In this document: positions 48,201 through 60,200 of the stretch, piece after piece
How positions within the stretch are numbered: the first letter of the stretch is position 1
Layout of the letters: each line of letters opens with the position of its first letter
Source of the DNA: Agrypnia vestita
Taxonomy: Eukaryota > Arthropoda > Insecta > Trichoptera > Phryganeidae
Length of the DNA: 64,000 bases
NCBI GenBank assembly: GCA_016648135.1
Contig: JADDOH010007963.1
Location: 35,402-99,401 of the forward strand
Direction: 5' to 3'
Program-made: the position numbers and the translations under genes
The notes under the pieces: model-generated
Databases searched by the model: none
The model's input: the letters and a program-made list of their open reading frames with translations, nothing else
What the model was told of the DNA's origin: nothing

Positions 48201-51200
48201 ATTGTAGATTTTCTCATTAGCGACATCTGTGGGGATTTAGGGGAATGAAAATGGCTTTGTACAGGCCGCATGGAAAAGGCGCTTACAACTCATATATGAA
48301 AGCTTCACGCAATTTGAACATATATACAACTTCCAAAAAATGAATAAGCATGGTATATTCTATCATGGGTGGAAATGGCGAATGTTACAATTGTGTAAAG
48401 TGATCACTTAAGCCAACCATAAAAAGACAGGTCATAAGTCCTGTTACACCCAAATGACTTCTATACCTACTTTCCCATAATTAATACAGTTTCGTCTCTG
48501 TGAGATATCTATAATATACATTAATTGAATTCTGATCAATTTTTATGTTCTAGAACTTCTACAGTTTTTTCCCACACGCCAAAGTCGCTTTCTGCATAAA
48601 TAACAGCTTAGCGAGACTTTTCATCAATTTCAAAGACAAAGAACTTAAATCAAGCTATTCGGGGATACACCAACTCAGATGCAATGATTGGTTAGGGTTT
48701 TACGCAGGAAAAACAGCTAGAAATATAAATACGAGAGTAATCGATCACAAAAGGTGTCATATTAGTGTAGGCCTTCAAACATAATAATTTCGTTGTCTGT
48801 CCGTCTGTCTGTTTATCTGTCTGTCTGTCTCCGTAACTTCGTGTACCGTCCGTAATTTCGTTCGAATTCACTAATAAAAAAATGAAATTAAACGGCCGGA
48901 GATGGGGCTCGAGGGCGGAGGCGGGCCAGCAAACTCGAACCGGCCGCTCAAAGAATGTTGATGTCGCCGCCTCTCCGTGGAGCGTCAAAAAAGTACCAAC
49001 TATTAATATAGGTATAGGTACTAAGGCTTAGGAAAGACGCGAACTGATGTTTCATCATTTTTGACGAATTACAGCTAGTTTAATAGATAAAAACCATTCC
49101 TTTAACCAATCCTCGTGTGTAGATGTACTTCATAAAAATGATATAAGCAGGTGTGTCTTAACAATTTAAAGCTTTACAAATAAAAAAATCATTAAAAATA
49201 AATTTTAAAAACTAGTCACATTCCGCCCAGCAGAGTCGCCAATAATAATAATAATAATAGTACCTCTTTTAACTGCCGGCAGGGGAAATATATGTATAAA
49301 AAAATGTTCAAATATTTTGATTAAAGTCGTTATTACTATTTCGTGAGTGTCGGCTATAAATAAGTAAACACTTAAGCCATGTATTCACTAGGGGACAAAT
49401 TGTCCCTCAACAGCACGCGCGGCATAGAGTCTACGTGACGTTGCAACGTCGTGCACTGTTCCGCGACCTCGCGCACAACATGGCGCGGCATTTCTACATG
49501 CCGTGGCAACGTTGCCATGCGCACGGTACCCGAGCGTACTCACTGCAACATTCCGCGGAGCGTCAGTACCACGTGGTATGTTTACAAGTGAATACGCATG
49601 CGCTGTATCTGTCAAGATGACAATGCGGGAAAACGAAATCGTTCTCGAACTCATCGAGCTGTATCGATCGAAGATCGCATAGAATGTCCGTCCTTCTTTC
49701 TCTTTGCAGTAAATAATTTCGCATTCTCTTCTTTTTTCTTCTCTTACTTTTCGATAAACTCATTAACATAAACAGATACGCGGCTATCATCATAACCTCA
49801 TAGGGCGATATATTTCCGCGACGTCTGGAAAACAATAATTATTTGCAAAAAGGACTTTGTTTTTAATAATATTCAATTTACTACAGTAAAACCTCGTTTA
49901 TTTGAAATTGTGACCCAAAAAAACATTTCGAATTGCGCGGAACCCCGTTTTCGCCAAATGAGATACCGCAGCTGTCAACATAAGCTCATCGGGTGACATT
50001 TCCGCGACAAGATATGCGAGTCCCGGTGTGTACACGTCAAATGGCCGCGTCATTGTCCCCGAAACATGAGCGTAGATGTTGATGCGACATGCCGAGCGGA
50101 ATGTTTCGCGATTTGTCCCCTAGTGAATACATGGCTTTATTATTCTTTAGGTACCGGCACATAAAAGTACCGTCACTTTTGACAGGTTACAACTAGTCCC
50201 TAATAAATAGGTACGAGCACTGACAAAGATGGCGCAAGAAAACGTAAATCTTGGCACAATAAAACAAAATTAATACATTAGACAAATAGCAGCTGGTGAG
50301 TTGGTTTATGATATTAGAGAGTTGTCTTCAATTAACGCGTTTAATATCGAGTCCTACAAAATATAAATATACAGAACGTTCATAATTCTCAATTTTCTGT
50401 CGCGGCGAGGACGTGACAGTCTGCGTCGACCTTGGAATCCGCGCGCTCCACACCTGCGCGGCGATATAACTTGCTGATTTACAACAAAAATAAGTTTTTG
50501 AATGTCAAAACCTACCTAACGCCAAATATATTTTTTTGGCTAATCAACAATAGTGGTTGCTGGTTCTTTTAGGTTAATTAATATTTCTAGACATTCTAAA
50601 AAATATAGATTAATTTCTATTTATTTTAGATTCATTTCTATTTCTAGACATTCTAAAAAATATATAAATTAATCTAAATAATGATAATGAACTCAACATA
50701 CAAACGGCACCGATAACATCCCCCCTCCTATCCATACTAGCCCCGCCCAGGAACCACTTTCACATTTCGCCTACCCTTCCCCCTCCCCCGCTCCCGACCG
50801 CCCACCCGATGTGGTAGATAAAATGTCTTCTAGTCTCTAAGCAAGCAAAAAAAGTTTTAATTTTTTAATTAAAGTGTCATTGTGTGAAGTAAACAACGTT
50901 GTGTTTTATTCATAGTTAATTACAATGAACGTGCACATAGTTAATCACGAAAATTTCTAAATATTATATTCATTGCATTATCAGGGGTACAGTGAAATAA
51001 AATTCGCAGTAATTTAAGAGTGTAAAATTGGGAATGAGAGCTTAGAGAATGTATTGACATTCAAATTTTTTTTAAATGGTAGTTGGGTAGGTTTTGATAC
51101 TCAACGACTCAATTCTTAATTTAATTTGTAGATAGCTATAGTTTACATGCTCAATTTTGTTTTGAACATTATTTCTAATTTCTTCACAATAAAAAGCATA

Positions 51201-54200
51201 ATTTAATCAGATCATCCGTTCTGACAAAGATATAGTAATATAGAAAACGGTCGACGTTAAAAATAAACAATATGGTGTATATTTTGATAATGTATACATT
51301 AACACATACTTTGCGCGTACATATACATACTTTACTAGTTAGTGTTATCGAAATTCAACATTTTGCAACATATACATACTTTGTAACTTTTTTATAATTA
51401 ATATTTGTCCTACCCAAACAGTGACACCAAAAATAGCTATAGATAGGTGCGCGGATCATAAACTTATTCAAAAATGCTGTAGACTCTTTTTATTTTTCGT
51501 ATGAAGAAAAAAATAAACCATTTTATGCATCGTTTAGCCGCCGGTTCAGCTGGAGACATCCTTTTCCTTCGCCTCCGATTTCAATAATATTGTGTCCGCG
51601 AAAAGCGTGAACTTAACAAGTTAGCTAAATATTTAGCAAAAGTCACCGCGCGCCGTCACCTGCTAAACGATCAACACGTCTGCACGAAAGTTAAAAAGCG
51701 CAGTACAAGACGCAACTGAACCGAGTGAAAGAAAAAGCAACCGTGGAAATTTAACATAAAAAATGTAACGGGAAGATAAATCAATTAGAAACATAGCGGT
51801 GTTATTAAATTAAAATAATAGAGTGCAGTACGGAACTTAATAGAGAGATCCCTCTATAATTTTCAGGGTTGTTTTTACTTCCTTTTATAAACATGGGAAC
51901 CGTTATACTGTATGCCAGTCCTGTGGTGTCTTGAAATTCTTTAGGATATCATTATATTATATTAGAGAATGGAGCATACGAGCCGTTACGCGCGGGAGAC
52001 CACCAAAAAGATGGAGAAAGAGCTGGACGAGCTCGTCACAAGACCAGGACTGAGCTGTCAACACAGATCAATGATCTAACAAAAGAAGAAGAAGATGTAC
52101 CTACCGGTAAATAGGGCTAAATTCTATTACCAATTACTGGTAAATGAATGTTTAAGTGCCTATCGATAATTACAATGACGATTTTCGCAGGAAGCAGGAT
52201 CTTTGGGCGTATTGTTAAATGACTAAAACATTGGCTTTAATATAATATTTGAACTTTTGGATAAAGAAATTAGTAAATGTGTCTGAAACAAACTGATTTC
52301 TACCAATTTTTAAAATATTTGTACTTTCTTTATATAATATTCATCATGACCTAATATATTTAGACAAAACTCCATATTGCAATGACTGGTTTACGTGATG
52401 ATATAAATGTCGCATCGACATCAAATAAAATGTTCTTTTTTAAGAACACCCAGACATCGTGGAGGTCTGATATTACAAAGCACGCATGCGTAACAAAATA
52501 TTGATGTACCCATTTTAATTTATAATGCACCACGGTATAATAAAAACACATGTCATGACAATAGGTATGATGGCAGTATTAAAAAATAAGTGATTTTAGA
52601 GAAGAAAATATATTGAAAAGATTCTAAAAAATGATCCAGTTTTAATATACACATTGAGATTAATAAATTTTTCAATAAAATAAAAGTATAAAATTGTGCA
52701 ATCCGTCATTTCAACAGAAACGCCGGTCACAGCGAATGACGTCAAGCCTATGTACCAATCACCGTGTTTTTGAACTGTTGCCATAGATACAATGCAATGT
52801 TTACTTAGGCTTGACGTCACGTAGACGAAATGACAGCTGCGGGCATTTATGCGCGAAATTTAAAAATAGGTCGATGAAAATGCAATTCTTTGCGTAAAAA
52901 CTTAGTTTATTACTGAAATAATGTTATTTTCAGTAATAGTAGATGTGTACCTACATTATAGAAGAAGAATAATGTTATTTTCAGTAATAGTAGACGTGTA
53001 CCTACATTATAGAAGAAGAATAATGTTATTTTCAGTAATAGTAGACGTGTACCTACATTATAGAAGAAGAATAATGTTATTTTCAGTAATAGTAGACGTG
53101 TACCTACATTTCAAAATCTGCCATCATGCTTATTATTTATGAATCCCTTGTACTCCACACTCCCCTCAATCAACAATTAATTAGACCCTGTAGATTCACG
53201 ACTGCTTTTGAGACTGAAGGTCTCATCTAAAATTGCAAAAATGAAAATTATTAAGTTATTAGGTACACTGGCATAAATAAATACGCCCCGCCTATTTTTG
53301 AGTTGAGGTGGTAACCACCGAATAAGGCGGACTGTCGTAATTCTACGTCTTGTCTATTTTTAAGGGTTGAGGTAACAATCAGCAAAATAAAAATCTTGTT
53401 ATTTTCATAATACGGCCCGCTATCGGCTATCCTGTTATTTCAAGTATAAAGGTCAGAGCATCAAGCACCAAAGTCCCTGCTGAACTCAAGGCCAACAGGG
53501 CGAAGGAGCTTAGGAAGGCCAAAATTAAGATGGAGTGACAACGTCCTCAAAGACATCTCTGCCTTAGAGCTTCGGAACTGGAGAGAGTTGGCACTAGACC
53601 GAGATGAGTGGAGGAAAATTATTGAGGAGGCCAAGACCCACCAAGGGTTGTAGTGCCAAGAATGATGATGATGAAAGATAGAGGAAAACTATATAGGACA
53701 TCTGCAGACCAAAAACCCAGGAATAAGAAGACCCTCAGTACAGTTGCCGGCAAACTTCATGAAATTCTTTGGCTAAGTGGGGGAATGCGCAGAAGACGAA
53801 ATTTGGGTCTCGTTGGTGGAAAGGTAGATGCGCAAACGTCCCCCCTCTACGCCGCAGAATTTCAAGATGTTTGCCAGCTACTGTAATAAGACAACCGACT
53901 GGAAAAGAGGAAGAGTTCATGGACCCAAAGTCCATGCCTCCCACAAACAATTATTCAAGAAAAAATTAACGGCAAACGTTGGTTGAATAAAAATAATTCA
54001 TCCTTGATATACAATAAGTCATGTGAAATATTCGGATGTGGGCAAATTTTGATGATATCAGGTAAAACAAAAGTAGTGCTGCTTCAACTTTGATAATACC
54101 AGCACTTAGAACGGAACCTGAAGGAAGACAGGGTATTGAGATGACAAGACAACATAAAACATTATAAAAACCTCCACTATTCCAAGACACGACTGTCGCT

Positions 54201-57200
54201 CATTCTTAGAGTCAGCAACTGATGAAAAGTAGGTAACCCAGTGCGGGACTGTTGAATGACGATTTTGAAATATATTTTTTTGAAGAGATCTGGGCGTCAT
54301 GTTAGATTCTAAGCTTACTTTTCACAAAGTCTATAAATTCTCTATGTATCACTAGTACGAAGTATATTGGAATATTTGTCAGTTTTTTGGTCACCTTATT
54401 ACACGACACGTGTTACGAGAATCGAGAGAGTGCAGAAAAAGTTTCTACGTATTTTGTCATACAAAGCTGGTCAACACAAGCAACCTTCACAGCTAAGAAG
54501 ATCGACTTGCCTTTTTCAAGATGCACAAACTTGAGTCCCGACGAAAAATATCCGATCTCGTTGTGCTATACAAGATTCTCAGCGGAGCTATTGATTTTTT
54601 TCTTTATCTGACATAAATTTGTATGTTAAACCCCGTATGACAAAATACCCGAACCCGGAGTTCTTTAGAATAAGCCAGCACACTAATAATATTGGTTACT
54701 TATCAAAAGGTTGTGTCGCACATATAATATGTATTGTGCTAACCCTAACATTGATGCTGATATTCTTGCAGATACCTTATCATCGTTCAAAAACTCACTC
54801 ATACACAACATCCATTTTCTAAACGATGACCTGAACCTATAGATCCATTAAATCAATTATTTATTTACATATTCTTATATGATCGCACTGCATTCAAACA
54901 CTAAATATATAATACACATAAATGTACGTACATGTAAAATATACTTAAATGTAAAAATACATGTTACTAGAGCGTGCCGAAGACACTTGTAAATTGAGAT
55001 AATGGGCATAGTCTTCATTTATAATGTTTTATTATTAGAGTATCGTGTACCTATTATCCTGTTAGCGTCTCTAATAAATAAATTTTAAAAAATATAAAAA
55101 AAGGTTTTCATCATTTTATTTGAGTTGTATGGAAGCGAATGAATTTTTCAGGTCAGAAATATAAAAAAATGCATACTTTTGATATTGCATATCTCCATAA
55201 TTATTGATATTAAATTATGGTTGATGGAACATTTTCGATTCATTATCAATGCAGGAATCCACCTGTAACGTTTTTCTTTTTCTTCTCCCACCCCTTATCC
55301 TAATGGGTTGGGGTTCCACTAAGCAATTCCATGTTGCTACTCTAATGGTGCGCATTCCACTTTTATTTTGACCTCCACTAAGTCTAAATAAGATCTGTAG
55401 TCAGCAGATCGTACTAGCTATGGATGTCTTATACTAGCTATGAGGTACCCTCTATAAAAATATTGTTTTAATATAGGAATGATTCAAGTTGAACTGGAAC
55501 ATTGAATAACTATGATTTGATTAATGAATTGAAAGAAATGTTTGGTCACGTAGTATTGAGCAGTGAGCCTTGCGCGCATAGAAGTTCACGGCGATTAGAT
55601 GTTGATGGCCAGCGCTGGTGTTACATATTAATTAGACAACGGCAGTGTTACAGAAGCCGGGCGGCCCATTCATAGAAACATTCCTAGGACCGGGACCTTT
55701 CACTTTCTTCCGGTGGCGATGACGCGCGGAAAACATGTGTCGCGAGGCGCTCAGCAGTAGCGCCGACGCCTACCTAGTGGCGTAAGCGTAACTAAAAAAA
55801 ACTGGCCCCAATGCAAATTGAAAAAAACTAACCCATAAAAACCAAGTTTTTATTTTACTCCCTTTCTTTGTAAATGAAGTTTACCATCGTGTAATAATTG
55901 ATTGACTGAAAATGAAACATGTCTAGACAAATATCTATGTCAAAAATCTCTAAAAATATCTCTTTATTATTTGATTTCTTACCTATTATAACCTACCGAC
56001 GGAGTAATTCAAATTTTAAATATTCCGTGACGTTATCGGGCCGCCGGCGCCGTTGGTAGTAATCAAACTTTTGTAATGATTCCAATTTGAAAAAAACATT
56101 AAAATTTCTAAAAATCCAAAATTATACTATAATTATTATTATTTTTTAACAAAAATTTGATAAATCTTTTTGATCGTCGCCACGAGTCTGCTTGCAAAGT
56201 TTCAACTCGATTGGATCACGAGAACTAACTAAGTAACTAACTAACCATCACGCCGTTTCCCCGCAGGGGTAGGCAGAGAGGATTGAACGCCACACTCTTC
56301 TATCCAGGCACACCACTTTTGCTTTTGGGCACATTCATACATCTTCTCATACAAGTTCTACGGTTGTTGCGGCTTTTAACGAGGCCATCCTCAAACACTT
56401 GTTGTATCTGATCGTGCCAGGTCTTTCGCGGACGCCCTCTATTTCTGTTGTCTTCAATACTCATATATTTTCTTAACCATCCTTTCCTCGTTCATACGTT
56501 CCACATGACCAAACCATCTCAGCACTCCTTTCTTTATTCTATCCACCACACTACAGCCAGCATTGCATTCACGTCTAATTTGTTCATTCCTTACTCTATC
56601 GACCAAAGATTTTCCACACAAGCGTCTTAGTGACCCCATTTCTATCGCATTAAGTCTTCAGTCAGGATCATGGGAAAAGGGTTAAAAATCGATCCAAAGT
56701 TTTTTCGTCAAGAAAACAAGCAAGCAGACGCCACGAGTTAAGAGAAAGGAAGTAAAAAGACTATTGAGCCCCTATGCAAAATGGAAGAACCGTTTTTATT
56801 TCAACATGCTTTTATTTAACTCTCTTTGTCTGTTTGTTTGTTTTTTGTGGTGGAATCTTGTAATTGATTTTTCACCAACTTCCCAAATAGCTAGAGCTCT
56901 GAAAATTTAAACATTTACGTAAACTGGATGACTAAACGTTATTAAATTACGTTCGACATGATTTGTTCATTATGTCGAATAAATTAATAATTTTACATTA
57001 TTATTGAACCTTAAATACATAGCTTCGAGATCAATATTAGTATAAAAAAATATTACGATTTTAAATGTATTAATTTTAGTTGGCAGATTCAACTTTGACA
57101 TTAGGCGTTGGAATAAATTCGGATCAAAATGATACATTATTAAGGATATGCTGAATTTAAATTTATAATATCTCAAGATTACTTTGGTTTAGAAAACAAC

Positions 57201-60200
57201 GATTCGAGACAATGAATGTGCAACATAATTATGCCACGGGCTCAAAGAGTGTCGAAACTGTTACATCGTATCAAAAATTTTTTTTGGTTTAAACTTTTTA
57301 CACGCTTTTTTAACTCACTTTGTGTGTTGTTTGTGGTGGAATCTGATAACTGATTTTTCGCCAACTTCCCGACTAGCCAGAGCTCTGAAAGTTTCAACAT
57401 CTACGTAAAGTGGATGACTATACGTTAATAAATCATGTTCGATATGATTTGATCATTATTTAGATTAAAAATAAGAATTTTCCATTATTGTTAAGCGCTC
57501 AAATGTAAAGTTTAGCATTTAAATTTTGATAAGCAACATAAATTTGGATACTGCATGGGTGATGTTAAAAAATCTATTACGACTGTCTTATGAAAACCTA
57601 AAAAATTATGTATTTATAATTTTTGATTTATTTGTTAATTTACAAATTGGCCACAGATCGTTGACGAGACATTAACGTACAATGTAAAAACCTTATGTAA
57701 ATTTATGGAGACTGAAATTTAGGTATAAATTGGGTAATTTTTTACAAGAAGGAGATTAATTAATTTAACACTTATAAAAGTAAACATTAAAATAATAATT
57801 TCCTGTAAAATTTCCGCTAAGAACATAAAACTCCTCCTCCGTGACTTACATGCATTATTCTTCGGGGCACATTTGTCCGAGACAGATACGAAGATCGTGT
57901 ACTTATTTTGAAGTGAAATGTCAACAATTTTGCATACAGTTTTTTTATTCCGATAAACCATTTGTAAAAAACTATGGTTTAAAAAATTCTTTCAAACTGC
58001 TCTCTGTTTAACAAAAAAAAATCCACATCGAAAACATAAATACTTTAAACGTGTATTCTGCAGTTGGGTACCTACTTGTGGAAGTATACTTCCTACAAAA
58101 GAAAGGGATAGAACTATAGTTCTACCATTTCCAAAATCGTGTTTCCAAATCACTTATTAAAAGCAAAGGCAGCAATATCCACTTCAACCAATCAGCCTCC
58201 AAGGATGTGTCACGTGACAAAATGATCGCTTCATACTAAAGTGAGAGTTGGTGTCGATTTTTTACTGAATCATCATAGCAAAGACAGCAATATCCATATT
58301 TAAAAGTTTAATATTTATTTATACACGAGTGTTGAAGGCAACAGGCATAGAGGGCGTCCGCGAAAGACCTGGCATGATTAAATACTACAAATATTGGAGG
58401 ACGACCCTGTTAAAATCCTCAACAACCGTAGTAGAGCTTGCATGATAAGATGTATGAATGCAGCCGAAGCAAAAGTGGTGTGCCAAGATAGAAGAATATG
58501 GCGTTCTATCCTCCCTTCCTACCCCTTCAGCGGAACGGCGTGATGGTTAGTTAGTTACACGTACATATAAAAAAAGAAAACTGAGGTGGAAACTGCTTTT
58601 AAAAACTTATTTCCAATAAGTTGTAGGTTTCACAGATTCCAGAGAAATTTCCTCGAGTACATTCTCGGCCTTCAAGAAAAGCAAAATCAATCGATTTTTG
58701 GCAGATACCTGAGTACCTGGGTACCGGGGTGGCTGGGTACCGGGGTGGCTGGGCGTTGCTGTTGGCCCTTCGAGTTTTTCTTTTAGGGATCTTCAACAAT
58801 CTCTTCGCCCGCAGCGGAACCAGATTGTGCAACGAATACTTGAATGTGGTTCATTCAAGTTTTCATCACACCATTAAATTGAGCAATCATCAACTTTTAT
58901 TTGAAACGAAATGTATAATTTTCGCTTCTGTGATAAAAATTCGGTTAAAATATAATATTCACACTATAATAGTGTGACCATAATAGTGTCACTATAATAG
59001 TGTAATATAATAGTATCGTGGCTACGGGAGGAAAAAAAACATTCATTCATTCGACATTCAATGCGGCTGTCAATGTTGTATAGTTTCAAAACTGAAATAA
59101 AAAATGAAAGCGGATAGACGCTTGAACTTTTTTTGAAAATGCGCACGTTTTTTTGAATCGTCGTGAGACGTCGATTCGAAGACATTTATCTCTTATTTTA
59201 GGTGTCACAAACAAATAGTTACATTTTTACCACTTGAAAACATATATTAATAATTCAACATCATTAAAATGTTATCAATTATATTTATCATCTCCCAAGA
59301 TACAATATTATTGTATTAATTTACATTTTTAACCAACATGTAAATATTAATTATCACAATCACGCCCAAGAAGTATAACTTCTACCGCGCGTACATGAGT
59401 AGGTACACGCTCCTCTGCTTTTTACTATTTCTGTATTTCTAATGAGTATTTATTTTTATTATAAGTGCATGCTGCAGACACTCTTTATTGCAGAGTTGAC
59501 ACAACCATTTATCTAATGTTTGTATTACGTAGTGTATAGTTAAAGAGATGCATATCTTTAATTGAAGTGAAAAACAACAGAAACATAATTCTCAAAATCA
59601 CATGTTTGTTAATCATAAAAAAATCTTTTGATTTACCATCTTCTGCTTCTCTTTATGCCTCATCCATTCAACAGATGTTGTCAATCTTGTCTGCTAACGT
59701 CACTGTATTTACTGCGGCTCGGTAGCAGACTGGTTGATTTATATTTAACAGCCAAACTTGATTTATATTTAACGCAGTTAATATTGATGTAACATAATCA
59801 GATCTCTTGTTAAAATGTCATCACCTAACTTGTATCAGTAAGGTCTCGCTCTAGAGAAATGCATAACCAGCAGCTCGTAACATACATTTTAATATTTGTT
59901 GTTTTTAATATGTTAATGTTAATATTTAATATTTGTTGATTTAATTTAATTTAATAATGTTAATATTTAATATTTGTTGATTTTAATATTTGTTGTAAAT
60001 ACAAAACTGGGTAATAAATTTACTAAACGAACATTTTTATTATTACAAACTTTACTATCAGGTTTCGCGCGAGATTTTCTGTAGTAAGAAGTGTTTTTAG
60101 AAATGCAGTAGAACTTAAAAGTGAAATAAAACCAGAGTGTAAAATTGTAAAGATTTGAAATAAACCCCTTATTTAGGCGAGGAAATTGGGGCACAGTGGA

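Noticed and set aside
49388..49654. 88-residue ORF repeated at 39614-39880
   Set aside because: Present in both Harbinger MITE copies on the strand opposite to the transposase-like remnant; a conserved shadow rather than a separate gene.
52919..53112. CRISPR-like array
   Set aside because: Units abut without unique spacers; it is a plain 51-bp tandem repeat in a eukaryotic genome.
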